This document shows, piece by piece, positions 18,116-25,609 of a DNA stretch of 38,425 nt. The stretch spans positions 1 through 38,425 of the forward strand of contig JALTFO010000300.1 in NCBI GenBank assembly GCA_027007005.1, read 5' to 3'. Made by a program: the position numbers and the translations under genes. The stretch comes from Candidatus Bipolaricaulota bacterium. GTDB taxonomy: Bacteria > Bipolaricaulota > Bipolaricaulia > UBA7950 > UBA9294. The first letter of the stretch is position 1. The number at the start of each line of letters is the position of its first letter. The notes under the pieces were generated by a model, which saw only the letters and a list, made by a program, of their open reading frames with translations, was not told where the DNA came from and searched no databases.

Positions 18116-18184
18116 CCCCTCTTTTTCGGACCTATGCTACTGACTTTGCCAGTGGTGGTGCTAGACTGAGGAAAAGGAGAGAAG

Positions 18185-18646
18185 ATGAATATGCGAACTA
18201 TTGTTATTGCAATTCTAGTGCTGATGGTCCTTTCCACGTGCGCCACTGCGACCTCGATTGGCATCTCCGCTGGGATCGACCCAACGGGGATGATCATGGT
18301 TGGGACGATTGCCGAAACACCACTTGTTGATTACGTTGGCCTACGGGCTCAGTTATCGATCGCGGTGAATTCCGGAATTGCTGGCCTGATGACGATGAAC
18401 GCGGCAGCGTTTGGCTACTATCCGCTTGCCCCATTTGCGCCCTACATCGGATTGGGAGGAGGGGTCGCTTTAACCCCATCTAGCGTGCACAACCGTTTCG
18501 GTTGGACGCTCGATGGAATCGCTGGGACGCACATCGCAATCGCCGAGATGGTAAGTCTGTTCTCCGATGTGCACTACATTGTTCGGTTCTCTACGGTGAT
18601 CACTTACGGACCGATTTACGAGGGCGGCATCAGCTTCTCGTTCTAG
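18185..18646 (+). CDS. Small exported beta-barrel-like protein, probably outer membrane
   Basis: 153 residues. A signal peptide is evident (MNMRTIVIAILVLMVLSTCATA, cleavage likely after ATA), then alternating hydrophobic segments with glycines and aromatics (GISAGIDPTGMIMVG, YYPLAPFAPYIGLGGGVAL, TVITYGPIYEGGISFSF). The last residue is phenylalanine within an alternating strand, the pattern of BAM-dependent outer membrane barrels. This supports a two-membrane cell. AGGAGAGAAG precedes the ATG. The methyltransferase gene starts on the base after its stop codon. I do not recognise a named family; an OmpA- or OmpW-like small barrel is the best description. Confidence 0.65.
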   Translation: MNMRTIVIAILVLMVLSTCATATSIGISAGIDPTGMIMVGTIAETPLVDYVGLRAQLSIAVNSGIAGLMTMNAAAFGYYPLAPFAPYIGLGGGVALTPSSVHNRFGWTLDGIAGTHIAIAEMVSLFSDVHYIVRFSTVITYGPIYEGGISFSF

Positions 18647-19183
18647 ATGCTCATCGGCATTGGCATCTCTTTGGCGGTGCTGAGCGTTGTTTGGATTGGC
18701 TGGAACTTTACCCTTGATGCACTGTGGCAACCGACCGATCGCGCAACGGTAGGCAGTATTCTATCCCTTGCCCAGATCAAGCGAGGAGAAACAGTCGTTG
18801 ACCTTGGTTGTGGTGATGGGCGTATCGTGATCACCGCAGCACGTGCATTCGGCGCGGAGGGAGTCGGAATCGAGATCGATCCGGTGCGTGTGCTGTGGGC
18901 GCGAACAGCAGCGCTTCTCGCTGGGGTGAGGAAGCACGTGCGCATCCTATGGAAGAACATGTACAAGGTCGACTTATACGATGCCGATATCGTTATCCTC
19001 TTCCTCTCTTCCGCTGCAAACTTGAAGCTGCAAGACAAATTGTTGCGTGAGCTTCCCCAAGGGGCGCGTATCGTCTCCTACTATCACCCAATGTTGGGGT
19101 GGAAGCCCGATAGGGTTGAAATTGCCAAAACAGGGTATTCCATGTACCTTTACCGCATACCCAAGAATCAGGGGATTGAGTGA
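18647..19183 (+). CDS. Membrane-anchored SAM methyltransferase, FAM173-like
   Basis: 178 residues. One N-terminal transmembrane helix (LIGIGISLAVLSVVWIGW) is followed by a class I methyltransferase: SAM motif VVDLGCGDGRIVITAAR, then GVGIEIDPVRVLWAR and a helix-strand series ending LLRELPQGARIVSYYHPMLGWKPDR. The anchor, the DGRIV motif and the LxxELPxGARxVS...GWxPD ending resemble FAM173/ATPSCKMT lysine methyltransferases, whose human members act on mitochondrial membrane proteins such as ATP synthase subunit c. The substrate here is unknown. The ATG abuts the stop of the barrel gene with no intergenic base, and the last codons lie in the left arm of the inverted repeat at 19171-19289. Confidence 0.75.
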   Translation: MLIGIGISLAVLSVVWIGWNFTLDALWQPTDRATVGSILSLAQIKRGETVVDLGCGDGRIVITAARAFGAEGVGIEIDPVRVLWARTAALLAGVRKHVRILWKNMYKVDLYDADIVILFLSSAANLKLQDKLLRELPQGARIVSYYHPMLGWKPDRVEIAKTGYSMYLYRIPKNQGIE

Positions 19184-19289
19184 TTGAGTCAGTGAATGAT
19201 CAGGAGACGCAAAGATGAGAGACCGTCTATGGGCCGAAGACGCGGGATCTGTAGATGCGGTAGATCATTCAGTCAATCACCCAATCACC
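19171..19289. repeat. Imperfect inverted repeat spanning the start of the MurE-like gene
   Basis: Left arm 19171-19201 and right arm 19263-19289 pair over about 24 of 27 positions, with one 4-base bulge; both are built from GATTGAGTGATTG-type units ending GAATGATC. The 61-base loop holds the ribosome binding site AGGAG, the decamer AGACGCAAAG (also present at 9481-9490) and the ATG at 19215. The left arm contains the methyltransferase stop codon, and the right arm encodes residues of the ligase N-terminus. Confidence 0.7.
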
Positions 19290-20717
19290 AAGTCCCTGGC
19301 CTGTCTCGCCAGCGCGATTGGAGTTGCCCCTGAGCCCGCGTGGGGTCAAATTGAGATCACCGGTATCACCCAAGACTCGCGCGCGGTGCAGCCAGGGTAT
19401 CTATTTGTTGCCATCAAGGGATTTGTCAGTGATGGGCGCCGCTTCATCCCCGATGCCGTCGCGCGTGGTGCGGCTGCTGTGGTCGCTTCGCAGGATGCAC
19501 CCTGCAGCGTCCCGCTGCTTCTTGTAGAGGATGATAGGGCTGCCCTTGCCATGTTGTCAGCGACGTTCTTTTCACACCCAACGCGAGATCTATACACCGT
19601 TGGCGTAACTGGAACCAACGGGAAGACCACGGTCTGCCACTTGGTAGCTCACTTGCTTGGAAATGAGAAGAGTATCATTGTGAGCACTGTGAACAACGAG
19701 GCGAGGGGCCTGCACGCGGTTACCACTCCGGAGAGCCCGATCGTCCAGCGGATTGCCTCAGATGCGCGTGCCGCCGGGAAGAAGAACCTCATTCTTGAAG
19801 CCTCCTCTGCTGGGCTGTCTCTTAATCGTGTTGATAATGTGGACTTTAATGCTGCAGTATTCACTAATCTTACCCACGATCATTACGACTTCCATTCCAA
19901 TCGTACTGGCTACCTGCGTGCGAAGCTCATTCTGTTTCAGAGCTTAGAACCTACAGCACGGGCGATAATCAACGCCGATGACCCCGCAGCAGAGGAGGTC
20001 ATCGCTGCCACGCAAGGCAAGGTAATTACCTACGCCGTCACCAAACCCGCGTCTTTTGGTGCGATGGAGATCGACTATGCACTGAAATCCACCCAATTTA
20101 CCATCATACACGAAAAGGAGCGTGTTTCGGTGCGCATAAATCTACCGGGGGAGCACAACGTGTACAACGCTCTCGCTGCTGCGGCTGTCGCTTCAGAAGC
20201 AGGGATGACTCTTCGTGTGATCGCAAGCAGACTCGCCACCGCGCGCAGTGTTTCTGGTCGCTACCAATTCATGAAGGCACCAAACGGTGCTAGCGTGGTC
20301 GTGGACTTCGCGCACAGCCCGGACTCGCTGGAGAAGATGCTTACATCACTGCGCCCGTACTACGAACGGATTATCAGTGTCTTTGGCTGCGGCGGGGAGA
20401 GCGATCGCGATAAACGTCCGATCATGGGAAGGATCAGCGGCGAGCACGCTGATATCACCATTCTCACGACGGACAATCCCAAGAGAGAGGACCCACGAGA
20501 GATCATCGATGCCATTGCTGCGGGAATTCCAGTGGGTGGCAAACATGAGCAAGTCCTAGATCGTGAACAGGCAATCAAGAGAGCGATCGAGCTTGCCGGG
20601 CCAAGTGATGTTGTCCTCATTGCGGGTAAGGGACACGAACCCTACCAGATCGTTGGGCATGAATTCGTCCCGTACAACGATGTCGAATATCTGCGGAAGG
20701 CTGGGCTAGCGAAATGA
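19215..20717 (+). CDS. murE: MurE-like Mur ligase (UDP-MurNAc-tripeptide synthetase)
   Basis: 500 residues. Peptidoglycan precursor ligase family that adds the third amino acid to UDP-MurNAc-L-Ala-D-Glu. The N-terminal substrate domain has GITQDSRAVQPGYLFVAIKG; the ATPase domain has TGTNGKTTVCHLVAHLL (P-loop near residue 130), VTTPESP, ILEASSAGLSLNRV and FTNLTHDHYDFH; the C-terminal domain has GRYQFMK, VVDFAHSPDSLEKML, FGCGGESDRDKRPIMG, TTDNPKREDP and IAGKGHEPYQ. The DNPR motif typical of diaminopimelate-adding MurE is DNPK here, and SSH is SSA, so the added residue is uncertain. The first about 25 residues (to NHPITK) have no counterpart in usual MurE and are partly encoded by a repeat arm. 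Isolated from other mur genes. Confidence 0.85.
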   Translation: MRDRLWAEDAGSVDAVDHSVNHPITKSLACLASAIGVAPEPAWGQIEITGITQDSRAVQPGYLFVAIKGFVSDGRRFIPDAVARGAAAVVASQDAPCSVPLLLVEDDRAALAMLSATFFSHPTRDLYTVGVTGTNGKTTVCHLVAHLLGNEKSIIVSTVNNEARGLHAVTTPESPIVQRIASDARAAGKKNLILEASSAGLSLNRVDNVDFNAAVFTNLTHDHYDFHSNRTGYLRAKLILFQSLEPTARAIINADDPAAEEVIAATQGKVITYAVTKPASFGAMEIDYALKSTQFTIIHEKERVSVRINLPGEHNVYNALAAAAVASEAGMTLRVIASRLATARSVSGRYQFMKAPNGASVVVDFAHSPDSLEKMLTSLRPYYERIISVFGCGGESDRDKRPIMGRISGEHADITILTTDNPKREDPREIIDAIAAGIPVGGKHEQVLDREQAIKRAIELAGPSDVVLIAGKGHEPYQIVGHEFVPYNDVEYLRKAGLAK

Positions 20718-20815
20718 CGCTAACGACTGACCCCCGCTGCTTCTTGGATCACTTCGGTATGGTGATGTTGTAGAGTTTCAGGTGATTCCACTGATCGGCA
20801 GCGAGGGGAAACAGC

Positions 20816-20926
20816 ATGCTCCTTGCTAAGGACGATGAGTCTCTGGGCCTTGTCGCCTTAAGTAGCCAAGGATCATTGATCGCGTACCGATCTGACCACT
20901 TCCCATATGGGATTAACCCACGGTAG
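20816..20926 (+). CDS. Possible 36-residue protein
   Basis: A short frame with GAGGGG eight bases before its ATG, in the 279-base gap between the ligase and the DUF3795 gene. It encodes MLLAKDDESLGLVALSSQ and ends SDHFPYGINPR. I recognise no family. It could be a real small gene, a gene remnant or chance; the only support is the ribosome binding site. Nothing else is seen in this gap apart from the promoter at 20949-20977. Confidence 0.25.
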   Translation: MLLAKDDESLGLVALSSQGSLIAYRSDHFPYGINPR

Positions 20927-20948
20927 CCTCACTTCATCGATGCGCGCT

Positions 20949-20977
20949 TTGCTTACGATCATTCAGCTGTGTAGGAT
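20949..20977 (+). promoter_or_regulatory. Promoter of the DUF3795 operon
   Basis: TTGCTT (20949-20954), 17-base spacer, TAGGAT (20972-20977). The start would be near 20984, 13 bases before ATG 20997, with GAGGAGGGG in between. Confidence 0.5.
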
Positions 20978-20996
20978 GAGAGGAGGAGGGGATAAG

Positions 20997-21341
20997 ATGG
21001 AGAAGATGATCGCCTACTGTGGACTTGTCTGCACAGAGTGCCCGGCCTACATTGCGACACAGGCAAACGACAAAGAGCAACTGGCTAAAGTGGCAACGCG
21101 GTGGAGCGTGGAGTTCAACGCCACGCTCACTGCCGATGACTGTGCCTGTGATGGGTGCCTGGCGACGACTGATCGCCATATGAGCCACTGCGCAGAGTGC
21201 AAGATCCGCGCCTGCGCTATCGAGAAGGGTGTGCGCAACTGCGCTCACTGCACGGACTACCCTTGCGATGAGCTGAAGGGATTCTTCGCCTTCGCTCCGG
21301 AGGCGCGGAGCACGCTCGAACAGATCAGGCAGAACCTGTAA
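20997..21341 (+). CDS. DUF3795-family cysteine-rich protein (first copy)
   Basis: 114 residues with many cysteines in CxxC-like pairs: YCGLVCTECPAY at the N-terminus, CACDGC in the middle, then HCAECKIRACAI and NCAHCTDYPCDEL. The N-terminal YCGLxCxxCPAY is the mark of DUF3795, a family of unknown function thought to bind metal (zinc or Fe-S) on the basis of its cysteines. ATG 20997 was chosen for GAGGAGGGG upstream and because relatives begin with MxxYCGL. A second DUF3795 gene begins 6 bases after its stop, so paralogous proteins are made side by side. Confidence 0.82.
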   Translation: MEKMIAYCGLVCTECPAYIATQANDKEQLAKVATRWSVEFNATLTADDCACDGCLATTDRHMSHCAECKIRACAIEKGVRNCAHCTDYPCDELKGFFAFAPEARSTLEQIRQNL

Positions 21342-21347
21342 CCTACG

Positions 21348-21932
21348 TTGGAAGACTCAGCACTTGATGAAGAGCGGAGGCTAATTGGGGCTTGTGGCCT
21401 GTATTGCGGCCTCTGCCCGCGATTTCAGTCTCAGTCGAAGAGTCGCTGTGGGGGCTGTCTCTCAGGGCGCATGGGAGCATACTGCGGCGTCTACCGCTGC
21501 GCCTCGAAGCGCGGATACCTTACGTGCGCTGAGTGCCCGGAATACCCGTGCACAAGACTGAAACGAGCGCTCAAGATCGATGAGGGGCTCGATAGCTTTG
21601 TAAGTCATCGAAAGGCGCTTGATAACCTCGACCACATCAGGAAATTTGGACTGGAATCGTTCTTGAGCGAGCAGAGGGAACGGCGCATACTTGCCGAGCG
21701 TCTGATTGCCGGTTACAACGCTGGGAGATCGATGACCCTCTATTGCACTGCCTGTACTCTTCTCCCCACGCGAGTGATCACGCAAGCGATCAAGCGGGTT
21801 GAGCGACAGATCTATCTTGGGAAGGTTCACCGCGAGGATCGCAAAGCGCTTGCAAAGTGCATGCGTCAGGAAATCGGCGATTTGGCGCGAAGGCTCGACA
21901 TTGATCTAGCGCTACGGAGGAACAACAGATGA
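21348..21932 (+). CDS. DUF3795-family cysteine-rich protein (second copy, extended)
   Basis: 194 residues. The first half repeats the family pattern: ACGLYCGLCPRF, RCGGCLSG, YCGVYRCASKRG and LTCAECPEYPCTRL. The second half is helical and adds another pair, LYCTACTLLP, so it may carry an extra metal or redox site. The only in-frame start candidate I find is TTG 21348, which has no good Shine-Dalgarno; translation may depend on coupling to the first copy 6 bases upstream. Its stop overlaps the ATG of the flavin split-barrel gene (ATGA). Confidence 0.78.
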   Translation: MEDSALDEERRLIGACGLYCGLCPRFQSQSKSRCGGCLSGRMGAYCGVYRCASKRGYLTCAECPEYPCTRLKRALKIDEGLDSFVSHRKALDNLDHIRKFGLESFLSEQRERRILAERLIAGYNAGRSMTLYCTACTLLPTRVITQAIKRVERQIYLGKVHREDRKALAKCMRQEIGDLARRLDIDLALRRNNR

Positions 21933-22387
21933 GGAGAAGCGAGAAGGAAATCGTCGATCGCTCACAGGTCGATTTAATTATCAAGCGCGCTCTCGTGTGT
22001 CGCATCGCTTTGTGCGACAATGGGAGACCATACGTCGTTCCGGTGAACTTTGGCTACGGTGACGGCCGCCTGTATATACACAGTGCATCTAAAGGCACAA
22101 AGATTGACATTTTAAGCAAGAACCCTCTAGTTTCCTTTGAGATGGACCTTGATCATGCCCTGGTGGAGGGGCAGGAACCATGTTCGTACACATTCAACTA
22201 CCGCAGTGTCGTTGGATTTGGGAGCGCAGTTGTTTTAAACGATCTTGCGGAGAAGCGCAAAGGGATGGATCTCATCATTGGGCACTACGCGGGAAGCGTA
22301 GCTCCCTACCCGGATGATGCCTTGGAGAAGGCGGCGGTAGTGAGGATTGAGATCTCATCAATGACGGGAAGACAATCGGGATACTGA
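21929..22387 (+). CDS. Pyridoxamine 5'-phosphate oxidase-like (NimA-type) flavin split-barrel protein
   Basis: 152 residues. The start RRSEKEIVDRSQVDLIIKRALVCRIAL, followed by GRPYVVPVNFGYGDGRLYIHSASKGTKIDIL, NPLVSFEMD and the strand YRSVVGFGSAVVLND, matches the pyridoxamine-oxidase-related split-barrel family that includes nitroimidazole reductase NimA. Such proteins bind FMN or F420 and move hydride or electrons. GGAGG precedes the ATG, which overlaps the second DUF3795 stop. Coupling to two cysteine-rich proteins suggests a small redox operon; the substrate is unknown. Drug resistance should not be inferred from the family alone. Confidence 0.85.
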   Translation: MRRSEKEIVDRSQVDLIIKRALVCRIALCDNGRPYVVPVNFGYGDGRLYIHSASKGTKIDILSKNPLVSFEMDLDHALVEGQEPCSYTFNYRSVVGFGSAVVLNDLAEKRKGMDLIIGHYAGSVAPYPDDALEKAAVVRIEISSMTGRQSGY

Positions 22388-22411
22388 CCGGGATTGACGC
22401 CTTATTTTCTC

Positions 22412-22439
22412 TTGACAATGACAATTTTGGTTGTAGACT
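22412..22439 (+). promoter_or_regulatory. Possible promoter of the MFS-AlaX operon
   Basis: Consensus TTGACA (22412-22417), 16-base spacer, weak TAGACT (22434-22439). Lies in the 97-base gap before the transporter. Confidence 0.5.
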
Positions 22440-22484
22440 CCCCCAATCCATTGATTGTCCCTTGTGGGACCGGAGGCTAAGGGA

Positions 22485-23885
22485 ATGCGCGCTGTGATGA
22501 GAAGGTGGCTGAGGGAAGCCGAACCCTGGTACGGGTCGATGTGGCTTGCGAACCTCGTTGTTGGTACATCATCCATTCTTGTGCCGCTGATGGTCGTGGA
22601 GGTCTTGCGTGGCACGGTGGAGAACGTCGGGCTGATATCGAGCCTTGCCAGCCTGATGGGTGTGATCGGAAGTCTGATTTGGGGACGTCTCTCGGATGTT
22701 GCGCATCGGCGAAAGCTATTTGTGGTCATGAGCTACACCATGGTGGCAGTTAGTTTCGTTGGGATTGCACTTGCGCATTCCCTTACATCGATCGTCCTGT
22801 TCAATATGATCCTCAGCTTATTCTGGGTAGCGAACGCTTCCGTTACCGTCCTCCTCGTGATCGAGAATCGTGACGAATCACTGTGGGAAGCGAAGATCAG
22901 TCACCTTAATCAACTAGGCACGCTTGGCTGGGTGTCTGGGTTGATCTTTGGAAGTGTCGCTCTGGCGGTGGCATCGCCGCGGCTGGGAGAAGCAACTGCT
23001 GTTAGGTCCGTCTTTGGCATCCTCGCCATTGGTGGACTGGTGGCGGCGGTTCTCGCTGAACGCTTCGTCCCTCATACTAAGCCGAAATTTGTTCGCAGAC
23101 GTTTTCGTGGATCAATCCTTGCATTTGGAAACTTCATCGTGGAGAGGGCTCGCTTTGGCCCATTTCATCTCTATCACCGCTTCAATCCGCGACGTCTCCC
23201 CGCGCTGTTGTGGGGAGAAGGTGGACTAACGCACCAGACGAAGAGCTTTCTCGTGGCGATGCTCCTTGCATTCTCCGCATTTGGTTTTTTCTTCGTCCCG
23301 CTCCCTGTTCTCCTTGCTAACAAGTTCGGGTTTGCATCATCTACGGTCTTCTCCTATTTTGTCGTTTTAAACGGGGCGATCGTCCTTGCTTATCCGCTTG
23401 CTGCACGGCGTGTCAAGCGCCTAGGGAACAAGTCGGTGCTGACAGGATCGCTCCTAGCACGTGTCTTGTTGTTTACCTTTGCGGGTGCATCCCTCCTTGT
23501 ATGGCCGGTTGCTCCGTCGGGATTGATTCTATCGTTGTTCTTTGTTGCGGTCGGAGTAAGTTGGTCGTTCTTCCAGCTTTCCAGCGTTGCCATGATATCG
23601 CGGCTCGCTCGACCGGAGTACCGTGGCCAGGCGCTCGGGTTGTACAATGCTGTCGCGGGGTTAGGAACCATCATCGCCGGTGTCACGAGCGGTCTCATGG
23701 CGCAACACTTGGGGTATGCTGCTACATCATTCACGTCGGCATTTCTTGCTGGTGCGGCAATGTTTGTTGTGGCGCGCTTGCGGATACCAAGACGCACAAC
23801 GACACCGACACCGACCCCTGCGCCGGTGGTAGACGCCGAACACAAGTCGGTGCAGATGTGTGTACAGCCTGAACCATTAAGATGA
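22485..23885 (+). CDS. Major facilitator superfamily transporter
   Basis: 466 residues from ATG 22485, which has GGAGG eight bases upstream; the frame is open ten codons further. About twelve hydrophobic segments are visible. The loop between helices 2 and 3 carries the MFS signature variant WGRLSDVAHRRKLF, and a related sequence (YPLAARRVKRLGNKS) follows helix 8. A long cytoplasmic centre (RRRFRGSI...THQTKS) divides two six-helix halves. The C-terminus is a Thr-Pro-rich tail (TTTPTPTPAPV). The substrate is unknown; a drug or metabolite exporter is common in this family. It overlaps the AlaX-like gene by four bases. Confidence 0.85.
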   Translation: MRAVMRRWLREAEPWYGSMWLANLVVGTSSILVPLMVVEVLRGTVENVGLISSLASLMGVIGSLIWGRLSDVAHRRKLFVVMSYTMVAVSFVGIALAHSLTSIVLFNMILSLFWVANASVTVLLVIENRDESLWEAKISHLNQLGTLGWVSGLIFGSVALAVASPRLGEATAVRSVFGILAIGGLVAAVLAERFVPHTKPKFVRRRFRGSILAFGNFIVERARFGPFHLYHRFNPRRLPALLWGEGGLTHQTKSFLVAMLLAFSAFGFFFVPLPVLLANKFGFASSTVFSYFVVLNGAIVLAYPLAARRVKRLGNKSVLTGSLLARVLLFTFAGASLLVWPVAPSGLILSLFFVAVGVSWSFFQLSSVAMISRLARPEYRGQALGLYNAVAGLGTIIAGVTSGLMAQHLGYAATSFTSAFLAGAAMFVVARLRIPRRTTTPTPTPAPVVDAEHKSVQMCVQPEPLR

Positions 23886-24310
23886 TCAGTCAGAAAGCGC
23901 GCATGCACACAGCCGAGCACATCCTTACCGCAGTCATGCGGCATATGTTTGGATCTGTCCGCAACTTGGAGGCTCATCTGGGGGAGAAGAAATCGAAGTG
24001 TGACTACGCCGTGCCGGATGCGATCTCAGATGCAGACATTGCTGCAATCGAGAGTGCAGTAAATGATGAGATCCTAAAGGATGACCAGGTGAGCTTTGAA
24101 GTACTATCGATCGATGCTGCGCGGCAGGCCTACGACCTGTGGAAGGTACCCGCGGGAGCGAAGACGATTCGCATCGTTCACATTGGAGATTTCGATTCCA
24201 CACCTTGTTCTGGAGAACACGTTGAGCACACTGCACAGGTGGAACGGTTTCTTATCAGTAGCTACTCTATGAAGGACGAGCGTACTGTTCGTATCCGGTT
24301 CTCCGTATGA
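23882..24310 (+). CDS. AlaX-like alanyl-tRNA editing domain protein
   Basis: 142 residues. It consists of the second additional domain of Ala/Thr-tRNA synthetases: the zinc-binding HTAEHIL at the N-terminus and CSGEHVEHTAQV near the C-terminus together give the H-x3-H and C-x3-H ligands. Free-standing proteins of this type hydrolyse mischarged tRNA (Ser- or Gly-tRNA-Ala). There is no N-terminal beta-barrel part, so it is a short form; it could also be a remnant that kept the catalytic core, but all four ligands are intact. ATGA overlap with the transporter gene makes it translationally coupled. The minus-strand MBL gene ends 10 bases away. Confidence 0.8.
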   Translation: MISQKARMHTAEHILTAVMRHMFGSVRNLEAHLGEKKSKCDYAVPDAISDADIAAIESAVNDEILKDDQVSFEVLSIDAARQAYDLWKVPAGAKTIRIVHIGDFDSTPCSGEHVEHTAQVERFLISSYSMKDERTVRIRFSV

Positions 24311-24320
24311 ATCGATGCGC

Positions 24321-25028
24321 CTACAAAGGGATCTGCGTGCCGGCCATGACCTCCAGGCCATCTGGGCCGAATTCCTGTTGAAGGATCCTGATCGCCGATT
24401 CGCCCGTGCAGTGACACGGGCCAACCTGTCTTACACCGAGGGCTTGCAAGGACGCGGCGATCTTGCGGACCTTATCTGTACTCGTCGTTCCCAGGTGAAA
24501 ACCGCCTAGGACGAGACGGAGTGGTTCTCCGGCAAGATCGGTTGCCACGCGTGCGATTTCTACGATCCCGGGGTGAGCACAGCCGGTAATCAAGACTGGC
24601 CCGCTAGCTGTTCTGATGATGAGAGACTGCTCTAGTATCGTTGATCCCAGTTCCCCTGTTGAGAGGAACCCCGGTAAGAACTCGATCGGTTTCGTCACTT
24701 GGATCGATCTTGCATGTGCCGCCTCGACCTTCTTCTTGAAAGGCTGCGAGAAAGATGCTGGATAGACGACGGTCAGCCCTTTGTGCAGTGCCGATGAAGC
24801 CGCTCCGACGTGGTCGCAGTGCTCGTGCGAGAAGAACAAGTAGTCGGTCGACTTAAGGTCGATACCCAGTGCCGAAGCGTTCGCTTCGAGTACGATCTTG
24901 TCTCCCCCGCTGTCAAATAAGAGGCGCTTCCCGCCGTGCTCCACAAGCGCCGAGAATCCCCATCCCGGCTGCAAGTCCTCGCGGGAAGAGCGGTTGTCGT
25001 AGATGATCGTTATCCTCTCGTTAGTCAT
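24321..25028 (-). CDS. MBL-fold metallo-hydrolase, dihydropterin phosphate synthase-like subgroup
   Basis: 235 residues. The di-metal motif SHEHCDHVG (HxHxDH) follows LLFDSGGDK, and later ligands are in TGCAHPGI, LGGFHLG and PCHCTGE. This set marks the MBL subgroup related to archaeal 7,8-dihydropterin-6-methyl-aminobenzene phosphate synthase; most bacterial members are uncharacterised and the name should not be taken as the reaction. ATG 25028 has AAGGAGGAGGAG directly upstream. It lies 98 bases after the phosphodiesterase gene on the same strand, so it may be in the same transcript or have its own start. Confidence 0.85.
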   Translation of the reverse strand: MTNERITIIYDNRSSREDLQPGWGFSALVEHGGKRLLFDSGGDKIVLEANASALGIDLKSTDYLFFSHEHCDHVGAASSALHKGLTVVYPASFSQPFKKKVEAAHARSIQVTKPIEFLPGFLSTGELGSTILEQSLIIRTASGPVLITGCAHPGIVEIARVATDLAGEPLRLVLGGFHLGTTSTDKVRKIAASLQALGVRQVGPCHCTGESAIRILQQEFGPDGLEVMAGTQIPL

Positions 25029-25126
25029 CTCCTCCTCCTTCTGCTTCCTCTGGACCTTAGATGATACTTATCTGTTTCTCCCTTCAGTTGCATTTGTCTT
25101 ATTCTTAGTATTCTCCTTCAGATGGG

Positions 25127-25609
25127 CTACAGATCGATCACCCGTGGGCTCATCATGCTCGTGTCAAGGATGACAACCGTTGCTCGCCCGCTTATCCATC
25201 CGCACGCTTCGCCGGGGTTGATGACGAGCATCTTTCCTTCTCTGATATCGATCTCGTGTGTGTGGCCATAGATGACCAGATCGTAGGCCTCGCTCTTCAC
25301 GAGGGCGTCGATGAACTTCGGCTCGTGCATGATCACGCCGCGCTTGCCGTCGAACTTGAATTCATGGTAGTCGGGATAGATCGGCCCGATCTTCTCGAAG
25401 CGCTTGGTCAGGTAGAGCCGCTCGCCATCGTTGTTTCCAAACACGCCGATGAACGGCGCCTCCAGCGCAGTGAACTTGTCGGCGGTGATCGGCGAGATGA
25501 AATCACCGGCATGCAACACGAGATCTACCTTCTCCGCGTTGAACAGCCGCACAGCAGCAGCGATCTTGGGCATGTTGTCGTGCGTGTCTGAGATGATCCC
25601 GATCTTCAT
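25127..25609 (-). CDS. YfcE/MJ0936-type metallophosphoesterase
   Basis: 160-residue calcineurin-like phosphodiesterase. Metal ligands: SDTHDN at the N-terminus, LHAGDF, GNNDG, MHEP and GHTHE near the C-terminus, followed by the family ending LVINPGE. Members hydrolyse model phosphodiesters and possibly cyclic nucleotides; the physiological substrate is not known. Its ATG overlaps the stop of the Mrp gene (ATGA, 25606-25609). Confidence 0.92.
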   Translation of the reverse strand: MKIGIISDTHDNMPKIAAAVRLFNAEKVDLVLHAGDFISPITADKFTALEAPFIGVFGNNDGERLYLTKRFEKIGPIYPDYHEFKFDGKRGVIMHEPKFIDALVKSEAYDLVIYGHTHEIDIREGKMLVINPGEACGWISGRATVVILDTSMMSPRVIDL

